A stretch of 64,000 nucleotides of DNA from Haloactinopolyspora alba (lineage in GTDB: Bacteria > Actinomycetota > Actinomycetes > Jiangellales > Jiangellaceae): contig NZ_PYGE01000001.1 in the NCBI RefSeq assembly GCF_003014555.1, positions 372,001-436,000 on the forward strand, given 5' to 3'. Below, in pieces: positions 36,539 through 44,454 of the stretch; position 1 is the stretch's first letter, and every line of letters begins with the position of its first letter. Under the pieces are notes generated by a model. That model did no database searches, was not told the DNA's origin, and was given only the letters and a program-made list of their open reading frames with translations. Made by a program: the position numbers and the translations under genes.

Positions 36539-37501
36539 GTGACCGCCGAGGTGGTGGTCGCCGAGGGCATCTGGGGCGAGCCGTTCGAGCGGATGGCTGA
36601 CGTGCACCAGGTGCGCCGCATCGACGGCACGCCCGGACCCGCCGAGCTCGTCACCGCCGAAGCGCTCGTCGTCCGCAACCGCACCCCGGTGACGCGGGAG
36701 CTGCTCGAGGCCGCCCCGCGGCTGCGGGTGGTCGCCCGCGCCGGGGCCGGGCTCGACAACATCGACGTCGCCTCCGCCGACGCGGTCGGCGTGGTGGTCG
36801 TCGGGGCGGCGGGCGCCAACGCCGTCAGCGTCGCCGAGCACAGCGTCGGACTGGCGCTCGCCCTGGCGCGACGGACCGTGGAGCTCGACGCCGCTGCGCG
36901 CGACGGAGGCTGGACCCGGCATCCGGGCAGGGAGCTGGCGGGCGGCGTGTGGGGCACGCTGTCGGCCGGCGCCACCGCGCGTGCCACGGCACGACTGGCG
37001 CGCGGGCTCGGCATGTCGGTCGTGGCGTACGACCCGTACCGCGACCCCGACGATCCGGAGCTGACCGAGCTCGGCATCACGCTGCGCCCGCTCGCCGAGG
37101 TCGTCGCCAGCGCGGACGTGCTCAGCATCCACCTGCCGGCGACGCCGGAGACCGAGCGGATGGTGGACTCCAGGCTGCTGAGTCTGGCCAAACCGGGGCT
37201 GCTGCTGATCAACGCCGGCCGCGGCGAGATCGTCGACGAGTCCGCACTGGTCGAGGCGCTGCGCGAGGGCCGGGTCGCCGGCGCCGGGCTGGACGTGCGG
37301 CAACAGGAGCCACCGTCTCCGGGGCTGTTGGAGACGCTGCCGAACGTGGTGCTCACACCACACATCGCCGGCATCACGGTACAGTCGCAGGACCGCATCG
37401 CCCGGATCCTGCGTGCTGGGGTCGAGTCGGTGCTCGCGGACACCGGCACGCCGTTCGCGGTCACCGCCGCCGACCGTTCCAGCCGCGGGGTGTCGGCGTG
37501 A
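36539..37501 (+). CDS. D-isomer-specific 2-hydroxyacid dehydrogenase, unusual NAD motif
   Basis: 320 residues from GTG 36539. The catalytic trio is visible: Arg228 in INAGRGEIVDE, Glu257 in RQQEPP, His275 in TPHIAG, as in SerA-type enzymes and SlcC (S)-sulfolactate dehydrogenase. The dinucleotide-binding turn, normally GLGRIG, reads SAGATA at 142-147, so the first and third glycines are missing. The rest of the fold (GMSVVAYDPYRDP) is normal. Either cofactor binding is altered or the enzyme is degenerate. The stop overlaps the next gene (GTGA). Confidence 0.88.
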   Translation: MTAEVVVAEGIWGEPFERMADVHQVRRIDGTPGPAELVTAEALVVRNRTPVTRELLEAAPRLRVVARAGAGLDNIDVASADAVGVVVVGAAGANAVSVAEHSVGLALALARRTVELDAAARDGGWTRHPGRELAGGVWGTLSAGATARATARLARGLGMSVVAYDPYRDPDDPELTELGITLRPLAEVVASADVLSIHLPATPETERMVDSRLLSLAKPGLLLINAGRGEIVDESALVEALREGRVAGAGLDVRQQEPPSPGLLETLPNVVLTPHIAGITVQSQDRIARILRAGVESVLADTGTPFAVTAADRSSRGVSA

Positions 37502-38556
37502 TCGCCGCCGGCGAGGCCCGCGCGCTGGCCACCTCGGCACTCGTCGCCGCCGGGCTCGCACCGGAGCGCGCACACCGGTCGGCTGACCTGCTGGTCGTGG
37601 CCGAGGTCTGGGGACTCGCCTCGCACGGGATGCTCCGTCTGCCCTACTACCTGGACCGGCTGGCCGCCGGTGGCATCCGGGCCGGCGCGGAGCTGACGCC
37701 GGTCCGCGACACCGGGCCGATGGTGACGCTGGACGGCGGTGACGGGCTCGGGCACTGGCAGGCCTGGGAGGCCGCCGAGCTGGCGGCGTCCCGGGCCGCA
37801 CACCACGGCGTCGCCGCGGTCTCCGTCGGCGCGTCGTCGCACTGCGGCGCTCTCGGCCTGTACACCACCCCGGGCCTGCGCCACGGCCTGGTCAGCCTGG
37901 TGTTCTCGACCGGGCCCGCGGTCATGGCCGCTCCCGGAACGGCGACACCGCTGTTGTCCACGAGCCCGCTCGCGGCCGGCGTCCCCGGCAGCAGTCCCGC
38001 CGTCGTCGACCTGGCCACGTCGGCCGTGGCGCGCGGCAAGATCGCTGCCGCTGCCCAGCGCGGCGACCCGCTGCCGGCGGGCTGGGCGGTCGACAACGAC
38101 GGCGCCCCCACCACGGACGCGCGGGCCGCGCTGGCCGGGATGCTGGCGCCGCTCGGCGGAGGCAAGGGGTTCGCGATCGCGTTCCTGGTCGAGGCGCTCA
38201 CGGCCGGCTCGGTCGGACCGTCGCTGGCCGTGGACGTGCCGGACATGTTCGACGCCGCCAGCAACCACCGGCCGCAGCGGATCGCACACCTGGTGCTCAC
38301 GCTCGACCCGACCCTGCTCGACGTGGACGGCGGCGCGGCGGACCGCCTGGACGGGCTCACCGGACGGCTCGTGGCCGCGGGCGGACGGGTGCCGGGCGGC
38401 AGCCGGACGATGCCGTGGCAGGTCGCCGACGACGACCCCGTGCGGATCCCCGACGACCTCGTCACCGAGCTGCGCCGGCGGGCCGGCGCGGGCCCCGGCG
38501 ACGCCGCGGATCAGGAGGAAGCATGTGGCGACCGGTCACACAGCAAGGGAACCTGA
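37498..38556 (+). CDS. Malate/L-lactate dehydrogenase family (Ldh2, ComC-like)
   Basis: 352 residues from GTG 37498. Family marks: LASHGMLRLPYYLDRL, SVGASSHCGALGLYT (catalytic His region), LLSTSPLAAGVPG and LGGGKGFAIAFLVEALT. This NAD(P)-dependent fold includes (R)-sulfolactate dehydrogenase ComC, ureidoglycolate dehydrogenase and delta1-piperideine-2-carboxylate reductase. With the D-type dehydrogenase before it, the pair could epimerise a 2-hydroxy acid through its keto form. The 3' end overlaps the GntR regulator by 34 nt. Confidence 0.88.
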   Translation: MIAAGEARALATSALVAAGLAPERAHRSADLLVVAEVWGLASHGMLRLPYYLDRLAAGGIRAGAELTPVRDTGPMVTLDGGDGLGHWQAWEAAELAASRAAHHGVAAVSVGASSHCGALGLYTTPGLRHGLVSLVFSTGPAVMAAPGTATPLLSTSPLAAGVPGSSPAVVDLATSAVARGKIAAAAQRGDPLPAGWAVDNDGAPTTDARAALAGMLAPLGGGKGFAIAFLVEALTAGSVGPSLAVDVPDMFDAASNHRPQRIAHLVLTLDPTLLDVDGGAADRLDGLTGRLVAAGGRVPGGSRTMPWQVADDDPVRIPDDLVTELRRRAGAGPGDAADQEEACGDRSHSKGT

Positions 38557-39242
38557 CCGAGCGCATCGTCGGGCAGGTGGAGCAGCTGATCCTCGACCAG
38601 AGCCTGCGCCCGGGCGACCGGCTGCCGTCCGAGCGGGAGATGGCGACGCTGCTGGCGGTGAGCCGGCCGTCCATGCGTGAGGCGGTGCGGATCCTGCAGG
38701 CCAACGGCCGGCTCGAGGTCCGGCACGGCCAGGGGGTGTTCGTCACCGCGCCGAGCTCGGAGCGGGCGTTGCGGGAGCGGCTGGCCTCCGAGGAGATCAC
38801 GCTGAACGAGCTGTACGCGATGCGCGAGGTGCTCGAGGTTCCCGCCGGCGGCTGGGCGGCCGAGAAGGCCGCCGACACCAGGCTGAGTGAGCTGCGCAGC
38901 GTTCTGGACCGGATGTCCGCGATCCTGGACGCCGACGAGCCCGACTTCGACGAGCTCGGCCGGCTGGACGCGGAGTTCCACATGACCATCGCCATCGGCG
39001 CCGGCAACCGGTTCTTGCAGCAGACGTCGCACGTGCTGTACGACATCCTCCGGTCCGGTATGGAGACTACGCTGACGATTCCCGGGCGCACGACCGTCGC
39101 CCAGGACGACCACGAACGGATCTGGTCCGCGCTCACCGCACGCGACCCCGCCGCGACCCGGCGAGCCGTGCGCGCACACATCCGCGGTGCACACGCCGCC
39201 GCCATCCGGCGGGTGGAGCAACAGCAACGCGCCGGCGGGTAG
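38523..39242 (+). CDS. FadR-subfamily GntR transcriptional regulator (first paralogue)
   Basis: 239 residues from ATG 38523 with AGGAGGAAGC upstream. N-terminal winged helix: GDRLPSEREMATLLAVSRPSMREAVRILQANGRLEVRHGQGVFV. The C-terminal FCD ligand domain has MREVLEVPAGGWAAEKA, an EFHMTIAIGAGNRF metal-site segment and HVLYDILRSGMETTL. It is strikingly similar to the regulator at 58.6-59.3 kb in both domains. It is the last gene of the UxaA operon, which has a GAGGTCAGACC operator at its promoter, so it is probably autoregulated. Confidence 0.93.
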   Translation: MWRPVTQQGNLTERIVGQVEQLILDQSLRPGDRLPSEREMATLLAVSRPSMREAVRILQANGRLEVRHGQGVFVTAPSSERALRERLASEEITLNELYAMREVLEVPAGGWAAEKAADTRLSELRSVLDRMSAILDADEPDFDELGRLDAEFHMTIAIGAGNRFLQQTSHVLYDILRSGMETTLTIPGRTTVAQDDHERIWSALTARDPAATRRAVRAHIRGAHAAAIRRVEQQQRAGG

Positions 39243-39318
39243 GCCCGCACGCCGCACGGAACCGCTCCGGGGGCGTGCCGCGGTCCGGACCACTCGCGGA
39301 AAGCGGTCCGGCACCCTC

Positions 39319-39348
39319 TTGTCACACAGTCACCAGAGGTCTAACCTC
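39319..39348 (+). promoter_or_regulatory. Promoter and FadR-type operator of the galactoside import operon
   Basis: TTGTCA (39319-39324), 17-bp spacer, TAACCT (39342-39347). The operator GAGGT-CTA-ACCTC (39336-39348) is a perfect 5-bp inverted repeat covering the -10. Read on the minus strand it is GAGGTTAGACCTC, the same core as the three other sites. Confidence 0.7.
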
Positions 39349-39380
39349 CAACCATTAGCAGATCGTGAGGAGAGATCGAC

Positions 39381-40727
39381 ATGGCACGTCCTCCCGACCG
39401 AGACGCTTCGGCCTCGTTCCGCGGCAGCCGCCGCCTCCCGCGCCGCGCGGTCCGTCTCGCAGCCGCCGCCGGCGCCGCCAGCCTGCTCCTCGCCGCCTGC
39501 GGCGGGGACGACGGCGGCGGCGGGGACTCGGGCGGTCCGGTCACGCTCACCTGGGCGAACTGGGCCACCGCCGAGCAGACCACCCGGCCGGCCATCGAAC
39601 AGGTCATCGCCGACTTCGAGGCGGAGCATCCGAACATCCGCATCAAGAGCCAGGCGATCGCGTTCAGCGACATCGCCCAGCAGCTGGTGTTGCGCACCCA
39701 GAGCGGCAACCCGCCGGACGTCGCCCAACTGTCCGGCAACGACACCATCTCGCTCGCGGCCACCGGAGCTCTCGCACCGCTGGACCAGTTCGTCGACGAC
39801 GAGCTGCGCTCGCGCATCAACCCGACGGACCTCGAGAACGGCACGCACGAGGGTGAGCTCATCGCCTTCCCGTGGGTCGATTCGCCCCAGGGGTTCTGGT
39901 ACAACAAGAAACTCATGGCCCAGGCGGGCCTCGATCCGGAGTCGCCGCCGCAGACCATCGAGGACCTCAACACGGCGCTCGCCGCGATCAAGCAGAAGTT
40001 CCCGGAGAGCACGCCGCTGGCGCTGGACACGACGAACCGCGCGTTCGGGCTCACGTCCAACTGGGCCTGGATGAAGACGTTCGGCGCGGAGCCGTTCGGC
40101 GACGACGGCGCGCAGGCCGACTCGCCGGAGTACACCGCCTACCTCGAGTGGATGGACAGCCTGGCGAAGAACGACTACATCGTCACCGGTCCCCTGCTCG
40201 GCGAGTTCCGGCCGCTGGCCGCGCAGAACGAGGTCGCCTTCATGTGGGACCAGAACCTGCTGCAGGGCGTCATCCAGGACACCAACGGCATGACCGACCA
40301 GGAGTTCTACGACACCTGGGGCGTCACCACGCTGCCGGCCGGGCCGACCGGCGAGTCCTACTCCGTCGACCTCGGTCACCAGCTGGTGATGTTCGGGCAG
40401 TCGGAGAAGAAGGAAGCCGCCTGGAAGTTCATCGAGTACCTCGCCACCTCGGAGAACGCCGTCCTCAACTACACGCTGGCCGAAGGCGCCGCACTGCCGC
40501 CGCTGTCCGACCCGAAGGGTGAGGTCGCGGAGGTCATGGACACTCCGGTGAACAACGCCTACGTAGAGAACATCATGCCCACGTCCACCAAGCCGCCGTA
40601 CGGCCAGGCGTTCTCGTCGGCCTACGACCCGGTCATGGCCAACCTGCAGCGCGTGCTCACCAGCGACGTCAGCGTCGACGAGGTGGCGAGCGCCACGCAG
40701 AGCCAGCTCGAGTCCGCCCTCGAGTGA
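39381..40727 (+). CDS. Extracellular sugar-binding lipoprotein (second importer)
   Basis: 448 residues. Basic, long leader to LLLAAC with Cys40 as lipobox cysteine, then a Gly/Asp linker. The body (VTLTWANWATAEQTTRPAIEQVIADFEAEHPNIRIK; RTQSGNPPDVAQLSG; FIEYLATSENA) fits solute-binding protein family 1. It is the first gene of the importer/galactonate operon, with an operator-controlled promoter 33 bp upstream. Ligand inferred to be a galactoside from the dgoD-like pathway genes downstream. Confidence 0.92.
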   Translation: MARPPDRDASASFRGSRRLPRRAVRLAAAAGAASLLLAACGGDDGGGGDSGGPVTLTWANWATAEQTTRPAIEQVIADFEAEHPNIRIKSQAIAFSDIAQQLVLRTQSGNPPDVAQLSGNDTISLAATGALAPLDQFVDDELRSRINPTDLENGTHEGELIAFPWVDSPQGFWYNKKLMAQAGLDPESPPQTIEDLNTALAAIKQKFPESTPLALDTTNRAFGLTSNWAWMKTFGAEPFGDDGAQADSPEYTAYLEWMDSLAKNDYIVTGPLLGEFRPLAAQNEVAFMWDQNLLQGVIQDTNGMTDQEFYDTWGVTTLPAGPTGESYSVDLGHQLVMFGQSEKKEAAWKFIEYLATSENAVLNYTLAEGAALPPLSDPKGEVAEVMDTPVNNAYVENIMPTSTKPPYGQAFSSAYDPVMANLQRVLTSDVSVDEVASATQSQLESALE

Positions 40728-41635
40728 GCATGCGAGGAGTCGCTTTCGCGCAGCGGAGACGCCGTGGGCCGCAACGGCGGCCGTGGCTGGACTGGATGGT
40801 GCTGCCCGGCCTGCTCGCGGTCGGGGTGGTCATCGCGTACCCGGTGGTGCGCACGTTCCAGCTGTCCACCACCGAGTACAACGCCCTCTCGGGCCTCGAC
40901 CCCCGACCCGTCGGCACGGACAACTTCGAGAAGCTCGCCCAGGATCCGATCTTCTGGGAGGCGCTGGGCAACACCGCCATCTACACGTTCGGGTCGGTGG
41001 CGGTGGCCGCGCTCATCGGTGTCGTGCTGGCGCTGGTGACCGAGGACATGGTCGGGCGCTCACGGTTCCTCAAGACGCTGTTGCTCACCCCGTGGGCGGT
41101 GCCGTTCGTCGTCGTGGCGTTCCTGTTCCGGTACATGTTCGACGAACGGACCGGCATCGTGAACGCCGTGCTCACGAACATGGGCGTGATCGACCAAGGG
41201 GTGCCGTGGCTGGTGTCGGCGACCTGGGCGCTGCCCACGGTCGTCGCCGCCAACGTGTGGACCCAGACGCCGTTCTTCTTTCTCGTGTTCAGCGCCGCGC
41301 TCGCGGCCATCCCGAACGACGTCATCGAGGCCGCGCGGGTGGACAAGACCCGCGGGTGGACGATGGCGCGCCGGATCAAGCTGCCGTACCTGCGCAACGC
41401 CGCGCTCGTCGCGAGCCTGCTGATGGTGATCTCGAACTTCAACGACTTCGCCAAGATCTGGGCGATGACCGAGGGCGGTCCCGGCTACGCGAGCACCACG
41501 TTCGTCGTCTGGGTCTATCGCCTCGCGTTCACCAGCTTCGACCTCGGCTACTCGTCGGCCATCGGCGTGGTGTGGTTGCTGCTGCTGATGACGTTCGCGA
41601 TCGCCTACGCGCGACTGCTCAGGAGGGGAACATGA
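40724..41635 (+). CDS. Carbohydrate ABC transporter permease (MalF type)
   Basis: 303 residues from GTG overlapping the binding-protein stop. Six helices; the EAA loop is DVIEAARVDKTRGWTMARRIKLPYLR. CUT1-family inner-membrane subunit. It overlaps the next permease by 4 nt. Confidence 0.92.
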   Translation: MSMRGVAFAQRRRRGPQRRPWLDWMVLPGLLAVGVVIAYPVVRTFQLSTTEYNALSGLDPRPVGTDNFEKLAQDPIFWEALGNTAIYTFGSVAVAALIGVVLALVTEDMVGRSRFLKTLLLTPWAVPFVVVAFLFRYMFDERTGIVNAVLTNMGVIDQGVPWLVSATWALPTVVAANVWTQTPFFFLVFSAALAAIPNDVIEAARVDKTRGWTMARRIKLPYLRNAALVASLLMVISNFNDFAKIWAMTEGGPGYASTTFVVWVYRLAFTSFDLGYSSAIGVVWLLLLMTFAIAYARLLRRGT

Positions 41636-42525
41636 CCGTGACGCCCGTGACGGCGCCGCCCCAGGGCCTGAACACGTCCGCACCGGCCCGGCGCCGGCGG
41701 CGAGGAAAGATCGGGCGCACCATCGCCATCGCGGTGGCGCTGTTCTTCGCGCTCGCGCCGCTGTACTGGATGGTGTCGACGTCCCTCAAGCCGGGCATCG
41801 AGGCCACCCGGCGCGATCCGACGATGCTGCCCAACGACGTGACGGCGGAGAACTACCAGAAGCTGTTCAGCGAGAACCTGCCGTTCGGCTCGTTCGCCGT
41901 GAACAGCATCGTCACCGCCCTGGCCGCGGCCGTCATCAGCGTGCTGCTCTCGGCGCTGGGCGGCTACGCGCTGTCGCGGGGAACGTTCCGGCTGCGCGAG
42001 CCGATCAGCTACCTCGTCCTGATCGCGCAGATGCTGCCGCTGGTGGTGCTGCTGGGGCCGCTGTACCTGCTGCTGCTCAACGCCGAACTCGTGAACACGC
42101 TGCCCGGTCTGGTGGTCGGCTACATCTCGTTCGCGGTGCCGTTCGGGATGTGGCTGATGAAGGGGTTCTTCGACGCGGTGCCGCGCGAGGTCGAGGAGGC
42201 CGCCCGGGTGGACGGCTACCCGCGCTGGCAGATCCTGTTCCGGGTGGTGCTGCCGCTGACGGTCCCGGGTCTGTTCACCACCGGGACGTTCGTGTTCATC
42301 GAGTCGTGGAACAACCTCATCTACCCGTTGACGCTGATCAACACGATCGACAAGCAGACACTGCCGGCGGGGCTGATCCTCAGCTTCACCGGGCAGTTCA
42401 AGACCGACTGGGGAGGCATGATGGCCGCGTCGGTTGTGACGACGTTGCCGCTGCTCGTGGCGTTCTTCGCGATTCAGCGTTCGATGGTCCGCGGGCTGAC
42501 CGCCGGCGCCGTGGCAGGTGAGTGA
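41632..42525 (+). CDS. Carbohydrate ABC transporter permease (MalG type)
   Basis: 297 residues from ATG 41632. Six helices, EAA loop EVEEAARVDGYPRWQILFRVVLPL, and the CUT1 ending IQRSMVRGLTAGAVAGE. It pairs with the MalF-type subunit and with the ATPase encoded further along the same operon. Confidence 0.92.
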   Translation: MTVTPVTAPPQGLNTSAPARRRRRGKIGRTIAIAVALFFALAPLYWMVSTSLKPGIEATRRDPTMLPNDVTAENYQKLFSENLPFGSFAVNSIVTALAAAVISVLLSALGGYALSRGTFRLREPISYLVLIAQMLPLVVLLGPLYLLLLNAELVNTLPGLVVGYISFAVPFGMWLMKGFFDAVPREVEEAARVDGYPRWQILFRVVLPLTVPGLFTTGTFVFIESWNNLIYPLTLINTIDKQTLPAGLILSFTGQFKTDWGGMMAASVVTTLPLLVAFFAIQRSMVRGLTAGAVAGE

Positions 42526-42526
42526 C

Positions 42527-43366
42527 GTGGCACGACTGAACGGGCAGGTCGCCGTCGTGACCGGTGCCGGCGGCGGCATCGGGCGGGCCATCTCGGTGTG
42601 CCTGGCCTCCGAGGGCGCGCACGTGCTCGCCGTCGACGTCGACGAGGCGGGCGCACGGCAGACGGTGAGCGCGGTCGAGGACGCGGGCGGCAAAGCCGTC
42701 GCCGAGGTCGCCGACATCACCGACCGCGCCGCCCGGGACGGCGTCGTCCCGGCGGCGCTGGAGCGGTTCGGCCGGGTGGACGTCCTGGTGAACAACGCCG
42801 CCTACCAGGGCCGCCGGCTGCCGTTCCTGGACGTGCCCGCCGACGAGTGGGACCGGGTGCTGGCCACCAACCTCACCGCCGCGGCCGCGCTGGCCCAGGA
42901 CGCCGCCCGGTACATGGTCGCGCGCGGCTCGGGCACGATCGTCAACGTGACAGCGATCCAGGAACGGCTGCCGATGGTCACGCACGCCGCCTACGGCGTC
43001 AGCAAGGGCGGGGTGTCCGCGCTGACCCGCTCGCTGGCCGTCGAGCTGTCGCCGCTGGGCGTGCGGGTCAACGCCGTCGCTCCCGGGATGATCAGCACGC
43101 CGTCGCTTCGCGCCAGCCAGGACGTGGCCGACGCCGTGGTCACGTCACCCGGCAGATCACCCACGCTACTGGGCCGCGACGGCGCACCGGAGGAGCTCGC
43201 GGCGGCGGTGGCGTTCCTCGCCTCCTCGGACTCCTCCTTCGTGACCGGCGAGGTGCTGACGGTGGACGGCGGACGCACGCTGAGCCGCCGGTTCGACGCC
43301 CTCGCCGCCCAGCACGACCCGGTCGACCAGGACGGCCCCGACCAGACCGCGACGGAAGGTGAATGA
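42527..43366 (+). CDS. Short-chain dehydrogenase, probable sugar dehydrogenase
   Basis: 279 residues from GTG 42527 (GTG 42518 is possible). NAD site VTGAGGGIGRA, NNAA motif, and YxxxK at Tyr156/Lys160 (AAYGVSK). The catalytic Ser expected 13 residues before Tyr is replaced: the stretch is NVTAIQE, giving Ala143 (with Thr142 beside it), so activity could be weakened or use Thr. In the operon it would oxidise D-galactose (or a similar aldose) to the lactone for the SMP-30 lactonase. A C-terminal acidic tail of about 25 residues is unconserved. Confidence 0.85.
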   Translation: MARLNGQVAVVTGAGGGIGRAISVCLASEGAHVLAVDVDEAGARQTVSAVEDAGGKAVAEVADITDRAARDGVVPAALERFGRVDVLVNNAAYQGRRLPFLDVPADEWDRVLATNLTAAAALAQDAARYMVARGSGTIVNVTAIQERLPMVTHAAYGVSKGGVSALTRSLAVELSPLGVRVNAVAPGMISTPSLRASQDVADAVVTSPGRSPTLLGRDGAPEELAAAVAFLASSDSSFVTGEVLTVDGGRTLSRRFDALAAQHDPVDQDGPDQTATEGE

Positions 43367-44454
43367 TGGCCCGGATCTCGCTGCGCGACGTCGAGAAGCG
43401 CTACACCTCCGAGCTCGTGCTGCGCGACTGCGACCTCGACATCGACGATCACGAGTTCGTCGTCCTCGTCGGCCCGTCCGGCTCCGGCAAGACCACCCTG
43501 CTGCGCATCATCGCGGGGCTGGAGCCGCTCAGCGGCGGCGAGGTGTACTTCGACGACACGCTCGTCAACGACGTCGACGTGGGTGACCGCGACGTCGCCA
43601 TGGTGTTCCAGAACTACGGCCTCTACCCGCACATGAGCGTCTACGAGAACATGGCGTTCGGGTTGAAGCGGCGCGGATTGCCGAAGGATCAGATCGAGAC
43701 ACAGGTCAACCGGACCGCCGACCTGCTCGGCATCGAGCCGATGCTGAAACGGCGGCCGAAGCAGCTCTCCGGCGGCCAGCGCCAGCGGGTCGCGCTCGGC
43801 AGGGCCATCGTGCGCGACCCCGCCGTGTTCCTGCTCGACGAGCCGCTGTCGAACCTGGACGCGCACCTGCGGGTTCAGATGCGCGCGGAGATCCTCAAGG
43901 TGCACCGCACGGTGTCGGCCACGGCGGTCTACGTCACGCACGACCAGATCGAGGCGCTGACCATGGGCGACCGCATCGTCGTCATGCGCGACGGACTGAT
44001 CCAGCAGGTCGGCACGCCGGAGGATCTCTACGACAACCCCGCCAACCGGTTCGTGGCCGGGTTCATCGGGACACCGGCAATGGGGTTCACCCGCTGCACC
44101 GTCCAGCGCACCGAGCAGGGCACCGAGCTGACCCGCAACGGCGTGCGGATCCCGCTGCCGCAGCACCGTGCGGCGGCCATCCCGCCCGACGTGGACGTCG
44201 TCGACGTCGGGCTGCGGCCCGAGCGGCTGATGCTGCAGCGCCAGTCGGACGATCTCGGCACGGTCTCCGGCGTGGTGCAGATGGTGGAGCAGCTGGGTGC
44301 GGAGTACTACGTCTACGTCGACGTCGACGGCGATCTGCTCACCGCGCGCGCCCCGCGTGACCAGCGGGTGCACGTCGACGACAAGGTGCGGCTGAGCACC
44401 GACGGCGCTTTCGTGCACACCTTCGACACCGAGTCCGGCGTGGCCTATGCCTGA
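43363..44454 (+). CDS. Sugar ABC importer ATPase (MsmK/UgpC type)
   Basis: 363 residues. Walker A GPSGSGKTTLL, signature LSGGQRQRVALGRAIVRDP, Walker B AVFLLDEPLSNLDAHLR, and the switch His in VTHDQIEALT. The C-terminal TOBE/MalK regulatory domain follows from about residue 240 (GFIGTPAMGFTRC; VGLRPERLML). It is the only importer ATPase in the window, whereas three binding-protein/permease sets are present. MsmK-type ATPases are known to serve several importers, so it may power all three. Confidence 0.94.
   Translation: MMARISLRDVEKRYTSELVLRDCDLDIDDHEFVVLVGPSGSGKTTLLRIIAGLEPLSGGEVYFDDTLVNDVDVGDRDVAMVFQNYGLYPHMSVYENMAFGLKRRGLPKDQIETQVNRTADLLGIEPMLKRRPKQLSGGQRQRVALGRAIVRDPAVFLLDEPLSNLDAHLRVQMRAEILKVHRTVSATAVYVTHDQIEALTMGDRIVVMRDGLIQQVGTPEDLYDNPANRFVAGFIGTPAMGFTRCTVQRTEQGTELTRNGVRIPLPQHRAAAIPPDVDVVDVGLRPERLMLQRQSDDLGTVSGVVQMVEQLGAEYYVYVDVDGDLLTARAPRDQRVHVDDKVRLSTDGAFVHTFDTESGVAYA

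Noticed and set aside
35014-38289. Minus-strand open frame of more than 1000 codons under the UxaA/ALDH/dehydrogenase genes
   Set aside because: Opposes four genes with intact catalytic motifs; composition is low-complexity and no ribosome site precedes it.
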